Shown here: in pieces, positions 1 through 6,431 of the stretch
How positions within the stretch are numbered: the first letter of the stretch is position 1
Layout of the letters: each line of letters begins with the position of its first letter
NCBI GenBank assembly: GCA_023457235.1
Contig: JAEWMK010000355.1
Coordinates: forward strand, 1 to 7,416
DNA length: 7,416 nt
Direction: 5' to 3'
DNA from: Bacillota bacterium
Lineage (GTDB): Bacteria; Bacillota; Bacilli; Bacillales; Bacillaceae_J
Made by a program: the position numbers and the translations under genes
Notes under the pieces: generated by a model
The model's database searches: none
What the model saw: only the letters and a program-made list of their open reading frames with translations
Told to the model about the DNA's origin: nothing

Positions 1-9
1 ATTTAACAG

Positions 10-170
10 TCTATAGAGGAGCCCGAGGAGCCATGAAACTACGGAGAAGGAAATGTCGCCGAAACTTGTAATAACCCTCATTTATTACTTGTTGGGTCTG
101 CAGTTAAGAGCTGCAGGACTGTCTCAATAAACATCCCGGTTTATTGAGGTGTGCTATCTCATTGGGGAAC
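10..170 (+). promoter_or_regulatory. Lysine riboswitch (L-box) aptamer
   Basis: The leader shows the conserved L-box core in the right order: AGAGGAGC (15-22), GGAGAAGG (43-50), GCCGAA (58-63), GGACTGTC (116-123) and GTGCTATCTC (151-160). Three hairpin arms are visible between them: GTAATA/TATTAC (68-73 with 83-88), CTGCAG/CTGCAG (98-103 with 111-116) and a perfect 9-bp arm CTCAATAAA/TTTATTGAG (123-131 with 140-148). L-box RNAs bind lysine and switch off lysine biosynthesis or uptake genes. The first gene downstream is an amino acid importer, so transcription should fall when lysine is plentiful. The closing helix P1 is the weakest part: I see only ATAG/CTAT (13-16 with 154-157). Its promoter lies upstream of the window. 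Boundaries are approximate. Confidence 0.9.
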
Positions 171-200
171 AGAGAGGAATTTAGGCGACCTGCATACTAC

Positions 201-228
201 GACCTGAGTTTATCTCAGGTCTTTTTTT
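201..228 (+). terminator. Riboswitch-controlled intrinsic terminator
   Basis: A perfect 8-bp stem GACCTGAG/CTCAGGTC (201-208 with 214-221) with a 5-base loop is followed by seven T (222-228). It sits between the aptamer and the importer genes, where the expression platform should be. A competing pairing can be drawn between CTCA..GG near 158-165, beside the 3' side of P1, and CCTGAG in the left arm (203-208), with a two-base bulge. That would be the antiterminator; this pairing is inference. Confidence 0.9.
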
Positions 229-316
229 ACTTTTACAGTTTTAAGTTACCTATTTGTAGCAACAATCTAGTATACTAATAATAGAAAATTCAAACATTTA
301 ATAGGAGGGGTAAGAT

Positions 317-1180
317 ATGAGAAAAAGGTTATCATTATTATTTGCCATTTCACTTTCAGTAATGCTTCTTTTGGCTGGCTGTGGGACAGGTAATAAAGCA
401 ACTGAAAATGAAAATACGGGGGCTCCAGATTCATCAGCTGCAGGTGGTGGGACTTTTAAAGTAGGACTGGAAGCAGGGTATGCACCGTTTAACTGGACTC
501 AAATGGATGATGCTAATGGTGCTGTTCCGATAGATGGAGCTGCAGAATTTGCGGGCGGGTATGATGTGGAAATTGCAAAAAAATTAGCTGAAGGTTTAGG
601 AAAAGAATTGGTAATTGTTAAAACTGAATGGGATGGACTTGTACCGGCTTTAACATCGGGAAAAATTGATGCCATTATTGCAGGTATGTCACCAACAGCT
701 GAACGTAAAGAAACAATCGACTTCTCAGATAACTATTATAAATCAGATTTAGTAATGGTTGTTAAAAAAGGTGGGGAATATGAAAGCGCTACTACAATTC
801 AAGACTTTAATGGTGCTAAAGTAACAGCTCAATTAAATACATTCCACTATTCCGTTATCGACCAAATCGAAGGTGTTAAAAAGCAGCCTGCAATGGATAA
901 CTTCCCAGCAATGAGAGTTGCTCTTGAATCCGGAATTATCGATGGTTACGTATCTGAACGTCCAGAGGCTGTCAGTGCTTCATCTGCAAATGAAAACTTT
1001 GCTTTCGTAGAATTTACTGACGGATTTGAAACTTCAGATGATGACACAGCAATTGCTGTCGGCCTTGCAAAAGGAAGCGAATTAACTCCGAAAATTAATG
1101 AAATATTAGCAGGTATCTCAGAGGAAGAACGTACTAGTATTATGGATGCTGCTATTAAAAATCAACCAGCAGCACAATAA
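317..1180 (+). CDS. Amino acid (probably lysine) ABC transporter substrate-binding lipoprotein
   Basis: This 287-residue protein is the extracellular receptor of the importer encoded by the next two genes. Residues 1-22 form a lipoprotein signal: basic MRKR, a hydrophobic core and the lipobox LAGC with Cys22 as the lipidated residue. A Gly/Ser/Ala/Asn linker (about 23-45) precedes a SBP_bac_3 (family 3) domain from about 46 to the end. Landmarks are the first strand KVGLEAGYAPFNW, GGYDVEIAKKLA (80-91), the WDGLVPALTSGKIDAI stretch (105-120), PTAERKE with Arg130 (expected to hold the ligand carboxylate) and VALESGIIDGYVSERPEA (201-218). The ATG is set by AGGAGGGG (303-310), six bases upstream. 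Lysine specificity is inferred from the L-box leader; the fold alone would also allow arginine, histidine or another polar amino acid. Confidence 0.93.
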   Translation: MRKRLSLLFAISLSVMLLLAGCGTGNKATENENTGAPDSSAAGGGTFKVGLEAGYAPFNWTQMDDANGAVPIDGAAEFAGGYDVEIAKKLAEGLGKELVIVKTEWDGLVPALTSGKIDAIIAGMSPTAERKETIDFSDNYYKSDLVMVVKKGGEYESATTIQDFNGAKVTAQLNTFHYSVIDQIEGVKKQPAMDNFPAMRVALESGIIDGYVSERPEAVSASSANENFAFVEFTDGFETSDDDTAIAVGLAKGSELTPKINEILAGISEEERTSIMDAAIKNQPAAQ

Positions 1181-1202
1181 CATTAAAGATTTTTGACTTT
1201 TG

Positions 1203-1253
1203 AAAAGGTTGTCTCAAACAATTGTATGTGGTGCTTGAGACAATCTTTTGTTT
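1203..1253 (+). terminator. Intercistronic hairpin/attenuator between binding protein and permease
   Basis: A 15-bp stem with a single G-U pair (1203-1217 with 1235-1249) encloses a 17-base loop and runs into TTTTGTTTT. It lies 22 bases after the stop codon of the binding-protein gene and before the permease ribosome binding site. It probably acts as a partial terminator or 3' stabiliser that leaves more binding-protein mRNA than permease mRNA, a common arrangement in importer operons. No separate promoter for the permease is evident, so read-through is expected. Confidence 0.75.
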
Positions 1254-1275
1254 TGACTAAAATAGGAGGGAAAAT

Positions 1276-2058
1276 ATGACCTTTGAATGGGTAGTAAGAA
1301 TAATAACAGAAAACTGGCCCATGTTTCTTCGCGGGGCAGGGATAACGCTATATATTTCGATTATTGGTACAATTGTAGGCTCTATCATAGGTTTATTAGT
1401 AGGTGTGATCCGGACAATCCCAAATCGGACCCGTGGTCCTAAGAAAATACTATTAAAAATTATTAATGCCATTCTTTCTATTTATATCGAATTTTTCAGA
1501 GGAACACCAATGATCGTACAAGCGATGGTCATTTACTACGGTTCAGCTATGGCACTAGGTGTTGACATTGACCGTGTAGCCGCAGCTATTATCATCGTAT
1601 CTATCAACACAGGTGCTTATATGTCGGAAATCGTACGCGGTGGTATTGTTTCAATCGATAAAGGACAATTTGAGGCTGCTCAAGCGATTGGTATGAATCA
1701 TATACAAACCATGTTACATGTTGTTTTACCACAGGTTATTCGCAACATTTTGCCTGCAACTGGCAACGAGTTTGTTATTAATATTAAAGATACTTCAGTA
1801 CTGAACGTTATTTCCGTATCAGAATTGTTCTTTGCAACAAAATCGATTGCAGGAAATAACTTCCGCTATTTTGAATCATTCTTTGTAGCGTGTATTCTAT
1901 ACTTTATCATGACATTTACAGTAACTAGAATTCTCCGGTTTATCGAAAGAAAGCTGGAGGGTCCGGATAGTTACATGATGGTACCTGGAAATCAAATGCA
2001 GGTTGAAACAGCAGAAGATGCTATTCGCAGAACAGATAAATATGACGGTAATAAATAA
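1276..2058 (+). CDS. Amino acid (probably lysine) ABC transporter permease
   Basis: This 260-residue integral membrane protein belongs to the HisM/ArtQ-type polar amino acid permeases. Hydrophobic segments lie at about 21-45, 65-92, 100-118, 160-190 and 203-222. The family motif EFFRGTPMIVQ is at 72-82. The cytoplasmic EAA loop that docks on the ATPase runs from about 133 to 153, beginning EAAQAIGM and ending VLPQ. It should form the translocation channel, probably as a homodimer because only one permease gene is present. After the last membrane segment there is a polar tail of about 35 residues (226-260), longer than I expect for this family. The start follows AGGAGGG (1264-1270) by five bases. 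The ATPase gene begins 21 bases after its stop, which supports one operon. Confidence 0.93.
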   Translation: MTFEWVVRIITENWPMFLRGAGITLYISIIGTIVGSIIGLLVGVIRTIPNRTRGPKKILLKIINAILSIYIEFFRGTPMIVQAMVIYYGSAMALGVDIDRVAAAIIIVSINTGAYMSEIVRGGIVSIDKGQFEAAQAIGMNHIQTMLHVVLPQVIRNILPATGNEFVINIKDTSVLNVISVSELFFATKSIAGNNFRYFESFFVACILYFIMTFTVTRILRFIERKLEGPDSYMMVPGNQMQVETAEDAIRRTDKYDGNK

Positions 2059-2079
2059 GCTGGCAAAGGAGGAGAAAAG

Positions 2080-2814
2080 GTGGAAAAGATCATTGATATT
2101 CAACATTTAAGCAAATCCTTTGGAGCCCATGAAGTATTAAAAGACATCGATTTTTCAGTTAATAAAGGTGAAGTAGTCTGTATTATCGGTTCCTCAGGTT
2201 CAGGTAAATCAACGCTGCTTCGTTGTGTGAATCTATTAGAAGAACCGAGCGGCGGTCAAATTATTTATCGTGGTGAAAACATACTAGATGACAAGCATGA
2301 TATTCCGACTTATCGCCAAAAGCTAGGTATGGTATTCCAACAATTTAACTTATTTAATAATCATAACGTTTTAAGCAATTGTGTTGTTGGACAAGTAAAA
2401 GTGTTGGGTCGCTCAAAGGAAGAAGCAGAAAAAATTGCAATGAAGTATTTAAAGGTTGTTGGCATGGATAAGTACGTGAATGCCAAACCTAAGCAATTAT
2501 CTGGTGGGCAAAAGCAACGTGTAGCTATTGCCAGGGCCCTTTCAATGGAGCCGGATGTGATTCTTTTTGATGAACCTACATCGGCCTTGGATCCAGAACT
2601 GGTGGTGGAAGTTCTGAAGATCATGAAGGAGCTGGCCGAATCGGGTCTCACGATGTTAATTGTGACCCATGAAATGGAGTTTGCAAGAGAAGTATCTGAC
2701 CGTGTTGTGTTTATGGACAAAGGAGTTATTGCAGAAGAAGGACCTCCGGAACAAATCTTTAACAATCCAAAACAAGAGCGGACAAAGGAATTCTTAAAGC
2801 GTACGTTAAAATAG
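2080..2814 (+). CDS. Amino acid (probably lysine) ABC transporter ATP-binding protein
   Basis: This 244-residue cytoplasmic ATPase of the GlnQ/HisP type powers the importer and carries all expected motifs intact. These are Walker A GSSGSGKST (37-45), Q-loop Gln87 in MVFQQF, signature LSGGQ (140-144), Walker B ILFDEP (161-166, catalytic Glu165), D-loop SALD (168-171) and switch His197 in VTHE. Length is normal for the family. The start codon is GTG, chosen because AAAGGAGGAG lies a few bases upstream (2065-2074) and the protein begins directly with the canonical first strand. It is the last gene of the lysine-riboswitch operon and is followed by a strong terminator. Confidence 0.95.
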   Translation: MEKIIDIQHLSKSFGAHEVLKDIDFSVNKGEVVCIIGSSGSGKSTLLRCVNLLEEPSGGQIIYRGENILDDKHDIPTYRQKLGMVFQQFNLFNNHNVLSNCVVGQVKVLGRSKEEAEKIAMKYLKVVGMDKYVNAKPKQLSGGQKQRVAIARALSMEPDVILFDEPTSALDPELVVEVLKIMKELAESGLTMLIVTHEMEFAREVSDRVVFMDKGVIAEEGPPEQIFNNPKQERTKEFLKRTLK

Positions 2815-2821
2815 TGATCAA

Positions 2822-2850
2822 AAGCCGAGGAATTTTTTCCTCGGCTTCTT
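2822..2850. terminator. Bidirectional intrinsic terminator between convergent operons
   Basis: A perfect 11-bp stem (2822-2832 with 2837-2847) has a TTTT loop and contains the G/C core GCCGAGG. On the plus strand it is followed by CTTCTTTG. On the minus strand the stem is followed by a short T run and ends the DUF4956 operon, whose stop codon is at 2861. It therefore serves both the importer operon and the convergent minus-strand genes. Confidence 0.88.
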
Positions 2851-2860
2851 TGTCCTTGAT

Positions 2861-3544
2861 TTAAGCTGTAAAATTACCATCATAACTTAACATAACTGCT
2901 GATTGTACACCTTCCATGTCTGAAATACTAGTAAGAAAGCTCATGTTGTCATCCTTTACGCGCACCTCATATGTGATTTCAAAATTATTACCATAGACAA
3001 CAGACTTAGATTTAACTGTATGTTTTTTGGCATGACCAGAGACAATATGTTCTATAGATGATTCAATTGATTTCTCATCATATTTAACAATCAATAAATA
3101 AGGATTCTCAACTTTTATTTTGTTTACAAAAAGAATTAATACTAGGCCGATTAAAATAGAACCTAAAACAGCGAGCGGAACAAAACCAGCCCCACATAAA
3201 ATGCCCACAATAATCGCCCAGAAAAGATAGACAATATCCATAGGATCTTTAATCGGTGTTCTAAAACGGACAATTGATAATGCACCAACCATACCAAGGG
3301 ATAAAAGAACATTAGAAGAGATACCCATGATAACTAAGGCTGTTGCCATTGACATGATAATAAGTGAAATATTAAATGTATGCGAATAAATCACACCTGA
3401 AAAGGTTTTTTTATAGACCATATAAATCAATAACCCTAAAATAAACGCCGCTAATAGCCCAATAACTGAATCAACAACGGAAAAACTTGTTGTCTTTTCT
3501 AAAAAACTTGATTTAAAAATATCATTAAAATTAAAATTATCCAT
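2861..3544 (-). CDS. DUF4956 multi-pass membrane protein
   Basis: This 227-residue protein has a membrane half and a soluble half. Hydrophobic segments lie at about 24-44, 57-75, 79-92 (with the conserved family stretch SLGMVGALSIVRFRTP ending at 97), 103-121 and 122-140. The charged motif RFRTPIKDP (93-101) sits between two of them and is the best candidate for a functional site. The rest (about 146-227) reads as beta-alpha-beta-beta-alpha-beta, compatible with a ferredoxin/ACT-like domain, probably cytoplasmic. The family has no established function that I know. It is repeatedly encoded next to VTC-domain proteins, as here, where it follows the polymerase gene by 24 bases and has its own AGGAGG site. 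I infer a partner role for the polymerase, such as membrane anchor, product export or ion control. Its stop is close to the bidirectional terminator. Confidence 0.85.
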   Translation of the reverse strand: MDNFNFNDIFKSSFLEKTTSFSVVDSVIGLLAAFILGLLIYMVYKKTFSGVIYSHTFNISLIIMSMATALVIMGISSNVLLSLGMVGALSIVRFRTPIKDPMDIVYLFWAIIVGILCGAGFVPLAVLGSILIGLVLILFVNKIKVENPYLLIVKYDEKSIESSIEHIVSGHAKKHTVKSKSVVYGNNFEITYEVRVKDDNMSFLTSISDMEGVQSAVMLSYDGNFTA

Positions 3545-3568
3545 TACTTTTCCTCCTAATAGTATTTA

Positions 3569-4267
3569 TTACCCATACATTCTGCTAATTTGATATTTCG
3601 AATACGTTCCTTTTCGTCTGTTCCCAATTTGAAGGAGCTTTTTAATCACTTCTGGTAAATACTCATCATATTTGACTTCAAGAATGACAATATCAGGATT
3701 TGTTTCAATCATCGGTAAATCTGGATTCAACACATCGTTGTTTCGAAAGCTCGTTTTAATGTTGCTATCAAAGGTGACCCGTACATTCCCATAACGATAA
3801 ATAAATACTTCTCGTTCATAGTCAACCACAGTCACTGGTCTTAATTGAAACCTATTCATTTCAAAATATAAATCTCGCATAAGTGATCTCGAATCGTACT
3901 CCATCCAGGAAATGTCCCCGAGTCTGATTTGTTCATATTCCTGTGCTGTTATACGACATTTTTGTTTGTATGTTAAATTATTGCGTTTACTCTTCTTTTC
4001 TAGATTGAGAAGATTTGAATTGTAGTCATATAATCTAACGCGAAATTTATCTCGTTCATAATAGCCTTCTTTTTTTTGTGTTAGCACTTTATTATCAAAG
4101 TTATCAAAATAGACACTTCTAATAAGATATTTTCCATTTTTATTAGCATGAGGATCGACTTCCATATAGTATTTCAATCTATTTCGGAGAAGATAGCAAT
4201 CCGTTTTAGTCATTTCATGCTTTAATTCATGTCGACCTTGAATGCCGTTTAAGCTCATAGTTTTCAT
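3569..4267 (-). CDS. VTC-domain polyphosphate polymerase-like protein
   Basis: This 232-residue soluble protein matches the VTC domain of the triphosphate tunnel metalloenzyme (CYTH-like) superfamily. In yeast Vtc4 this domain makes polyphosphate from ATP. Tunnel-type residues are visible in order: ELKHE with Lys16, YLIRSVYFD (47-55), FRVRLYD with Arg76 and Arg78, LEKKSK (89-94), DYERE with Arg152, VRVTFD with Arg163 and Asp167, LEVKYDE with Glu197 and Lys199, and YSKYQ with Lys224. No key basic or acidic strand residue seems lost, so activity is plausible. Unlike Vtc4 it has no SPX domain and no membrane segment; the adjacent DUF4956 protein may supply the membrane part (inference). The start is fixed by AAAGGAGG nine bases upstream; a second ATG at codon 4 is less well placed. 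Its promoter region carries a CiaR-like box. Confidence 0.85.
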   Translation of the reverse strand: MKTMSLNGIQGRHELKHEMTKTDCYLLRNRLKYYMEVDPHANKNGKYLIRSVYFDNFDNKVLTQKKEGYYERDKFRVRLYDYNSNLLNLEKKSKRNNLTYKQKCRITAQEYEQIRLGDISWMEYDSRSLMRDLYFEMNRFQLRPVTVVDYEREVFIYRYGNVRVTFDSNIKTSFRNNDVLNPDLPMIETNPDIVILEVKYDEYLPEVIKKLLQIGNRRKGTYSKYQISRMYG

Positions 4268-4313
4268 GCTGGTAAGCCTCCTTTTTGATAGATTTCTTAA
4301 CTCCTTGATTCAC

Positions 4314-4346
4314 ATTATTAGGGTTAAACCTTAAACAAACCTTAAA
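4314..4346 (-). promoter_or_regulatory. CiaR-like direct repeat and promoter of the VTC-DUF4956 genes
   Basis: Read on the minus strand, TTTAAG (4346-4341), five bases, then TTTAAG (4335-4330) form a perfect direct repeat with 11-base periodicity, one helical turn, as OmpR-family regulators use. Ten bases further is AATAAT (4319-4314), a good -10 box (5 of 6 matches). There is no recognisable -35 hexamer; the repeat occupies that area, which suggests activator dependence. The same arrangement recurs at 6432-6464. The polymerase start codon is about 47 bases downstream of the -10 box. Confidence 0.72.
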
Positions 4347-4367
4347 AGAGGTCGCATTTTTGCGACC
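4344..4367 (-). terminator. Terminator after the histidine kinase gene
   Basis: Directly after the kinase stop codon, the minus strand carries the 7-bp stem GGTCGCA/TGCGACC (4367-4361 with 4356-4350) with a four-base loop, then CTC and TTTT. It should end much of the regulator-kinase transcript, leaving the polymerase genes to the promoter that starts just beside it. The T run is short, so some read-through is likely. Confidence 0.7.
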
Positions 4368-4368
4368 C

Positions 4369-5664
4369 CTAACATGGGAATTTCACTTTAAAGGTTGTAC
4401 CTTTTTGTTTGTTTTGTGAAACTGTAATTATTCCATGGTGTTTTTCAACAATCCATTGTGCAATGGATAATCCTAATCCAACACCGCCAGTTTCTCTTGA
4501 ACGGGCTTTATCTTCTCGATAAAAGCGCTCAAAAATATGTTTAAGATTTTCTTCTTTTATGCCAATGCCAGTATCGGTTACCTCAACAACAATCTTTTGA
4601 TCCTCTAGATAGGTTTTAACACCGATGCTATCATTTCCATTTGTGTACTTTAAGGCATTATCCAATAAAATAACTAATAGCTGGTGCAAGCGTTCTTTGT
4701 CTGCCACCATATTCACTTTACAGTTTAAATTTAACCAAAAATGTTTATCTTGTGATTCTGCAATTTCTATATAGGGTGCACAAACATTTTGAACAAAATC
4801 ATCAAATTGAAAGGATTCTAGAATTAACTGTGTTTCTGCTGAATCAGCTCGTGCTAAAGTTAATAAATTTGAGGTGAGTTTAGATAAACGTCTAGTTTCT
4901 GATAAGCTAAGTGCAATGCTTTCAAACTTATCAGCGATTTTTTCTTGCGGCGTCCTAAGTAACAGTTCCAATTTATTTTGGATAACAGTTAATGGCGTTC
5001 GCAATTCGTGAGATGCATTTTCAACAAATTCTGCTTGTTTATTCCATGCAGCGATAATCGGCTGCATCATCTTTTTCGATAAGATATAGCTAGCCGAAAT
5101 GGAAAGGATAATAAAAATGAATGAACAAATTATAATGAGTTTTCCAAAATTATGAATGATAGTTTGTTCGGCATCCGTGTTCATTAATAGTTGCGTATAG
5201 GCAATTTCGTCATTTTCATTACTATTCTCAAAGAGAAGATAGCGGAAATGATATTGCTCATTAATTGTGGTATTAGTGATTGTTTCTAAATTTTTTTCAT
5301 CAAGTTTGAAATCTTGTAAGTAATTTTCGTATAGCAATGTTCCAATTTCGCCTTGATTTACAATTTCCCCATCTTTATTCCAATGCAATACAATCATTCG
5401 AGGATTCGGTCTTTGTTTTTCTTTAGGAGCACCGAATTGTTCAAATTCTTTATCGGGGGGATGTGGCCTAGTCTCCCCAAATGGGTTTTCGGAAAGCATC
5501 TTATTTTTAAATCCGATCAGTTCTTCGTCAGTTTTTGAAAATAATGTATTTTGAACTTGGCTAAAAACGATGACACCGAAAATTGAAAAAATAATCGTAA
5601 ACGCAATGAGGTTTAAAATCATAAATTTTAGCTGTTGTTTTCTAAAAATCCGTCGTCTAGACAT
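4369..5664 (-). CDS. Membrane sensor histidine kinase (CiaH-like)
   Basis: This kinase is the sensor partner of the regulator encoded just upstream. Counting from the ATG (431 residues), membrane segments lie at about 13-35 and 176-195. They enclose an extracytoplasmic domain of about 140 residues that includes a proline-rich charged stretch (about 61-88). No clear HAMP domain follows. The dimerisation/phosphoacceptor helix contains NASHELRTP with His219. The ATPase domain has the N box LLDNALKYT (Asn336), DTGIGI (364-369), an FERFYR F box and GVGLGLS (394-400). All catalytic motifs are intact. A GTG at 5673 would add three residues; I prefer the ATG at 5664 because GGTGA sits five bases upstream. 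The gene then overlaps the regulator by 8 bases, implying translational coupling. The QPI..W.KQ.EFVENASHELRTP stretch resembles CiaH of streptococci. The signal sensed is unknown. Confidence 0.92.
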   Translation of the reverse strand: MSRRRIFRKQQLKFMILNLIAFTIIFSIFGVIVFSQVQNTLFSKTDEELIGFKNKMLSENPFGETRPHPPDKEFEQFGAPKEKQRPNPRMIVLHWNKDGEIVNQGEIGTLLYENYLQDFKLDEKNLETITNTTINEQYHFRYLLFENSNENDEIAYTQLLMNTDAEQTIIHNFGKLIIICSFIFIILSISASYILSKKMMQPIIAAWNKQAEFVENASHELRTPLTVIQNKLELLLRTPQEKIADKFESIALSLSETRRLSKLTSNLLTLARADSAETQLILESFQFDDFVQNVCAPYIEIAESQDKHFWLNLNCKVNMVADKERLHQLLVILLDNALKYTNGNDSIGVKTYLEDQKIVVEVTDTGIGIKEENLKHIFERFYREDKARSRETGGVGLGLSIAQWIVEKHHGIITVSQNKQKGTTFKVKFPC

Positions 5665-6343
5665 TTTCTTCACCGTTTTCTGAAAGCATATACCCTAAGC
5701 CCCGAAAGGTTTTGATATATTGATCATAATTAAAGGCTTTTAAATTTTTCCGCAAATTACTCGCATAGACCTCCACAACTGTTGTGGACGTATCTGATTC
5801 AAATCCCCAGATTCTATCAAATATTTGTTCTTTTGTAAGAATGGTATTTTTGTTGTTAATAAGGTATTCTAGCAGGTCAAATTGCTTGCCATTCAATTTC
5901 ACCAGATCTTCGCCAATATGAACGGTTTTGTTTTTTAAATTCATTTTCAACTCTTTGAAGGTAATGCCGTTTTCTTTAAACTCTCTTCCGGCTCTTCTAA
6001 CGATGGCCTCCAAACGCAATAGCAGTTCTTCCCGGTGGAAAGGCTTAACCAAATAATCATCAGCCCCTACTTTAAAGCCTTTAATTTTATCATCAATCCC
6101 ACCTTTAGCTGTTAGCATAATGACAGGCGTTGTAATATTTTTGTTTCTTAAATTTTGTAATACATCGTAACCGTTCATTCCAGGCAGCATGATATCCAAG
6201 ATAATCACGTCAAAAATATTTTGCTCGGCTAGAAACAACCCTTCCTCCCCGTCAAAAGCTTGTTCTACTTCAAACAATTCTTGTGTAATTTCCTTTATTG
6301 TTTCAGAGATGTATTTGTCATCTTCGATAATTAATAGCTTCAT
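5657..6343 (-). CDS. OmpR/PhoB-family response regulator (CiaR-like)
   Basis: This 228-residue two-domain regulator has an intact receiver domain (about 1-120): acidic pocket Glu7-Asp8-Asp9, phosphoacceptor Asp50 in ILDIMLPG, Thr78 in MLTAK and Lys100 in LVKPF. A winged-helix DNA-binding domain (about 127-222) follows, containing FDLLEYLINN, ILTKEQIFDRIWG, VYASNLRKNL and the wing IKTFRGLGYML. Length is typical. The ATG is preceded by AAGGGGAG at a six-base spacing. It is the first gene of the minus-strand unit, with the kinase overlapping its 3' end. OmpR-family proteins bind direct repeats spaced one helical turn apart, and two such repeats lie nearby (4330-4346 and 6432-6448), so these are the likely targets. 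The ciaR comparison rests mainly on those sites. Confidence 0.93.
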   Translation of the reverse strand: MKLLIIEDDKYISETIKEITQELFEVEQAFDGEEGLFLAEQNIFDVIILDIMLPGMNGYDVLQNLRNKNITTPVIMLTAKGGIDDKIKGFKVGADDYLVKPFHREELLLRLEAIVRRAGREFKENGITFKELKMNLKNKTVHIGEDLVKLNGKQFDLLEYLINNKNTILTKEQIFDRIWGFESDTSTTVVEVYASNLRKNLKAFNYDQYIKTFRGLGYMLSENGEENV

Positions 6344-6392
6344 TATAAGCTCCCCTTCTAAGTTTCTAAGTATCCATCATTGGATATGTTCG

Positions 6393-6420
6393 ATTATAGG
6401 ACGATTTGTCGTAATTGCAA
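6393..6420 (-). promoter_or_regulatory. Sigma-A-type promoter of the regulator-kinase operon
   Basis: On the minus strand, TTGCAA (6420-6415) and a perfect TATAAT (6398-6393) are separated by 16 bases, about 50 bases before the regulator start codon. The expected start of transcription is near 6386. The spacer contains a short inverted repeat ACGA-N4-TCGT (6401-6412). The CiaR-like box at 6432-6448 lies just upstream of the -35 box, so autoregulation is possible. Confidence 0.75.
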
Positions 6421-6431
6421 CTTATTTTGTT

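Noticed and set aside
33..71. A 12-codon open frame starting ATG after GAGGAGCC inside the leader, rich in Arg and Lys codons
   Set aside because: It overlaps conserved L-box core positions (GGAGAAGG, GCCGAA), so RNA structure explains the sequence. A lysine/arginine leader peptide is not needed.
246..284. Possible internal promoter with TATACT (271-276) before the binding-protein gene
   Set aside because: The only TTG-like -35 candidate (TTGTAG, 254-259) is 11 bases away, too close, and nothing suitable lies at 16-18 bases.
1257..1472. A 71-codon minus-strand frame opposite the permease start
   Set aside because: It is antisense to the permease and covers its ribosome binding site and first membrane segment. 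It looks like a shadow frame.
2361..2765. A 134-codon open frame on the minus strand inside the ATPase gene
   Set aside because: It is antisense to a fully motif-bearing ABC ATPase, has no ribosome binding site and no recognisable protein character.
4650..4665. A single TTTAAGG half site inside the kinase gene
   Set aside because: It has no second half site at 11 bases and no promoter, so it is probably a chance match in AT-rich coding sequence.
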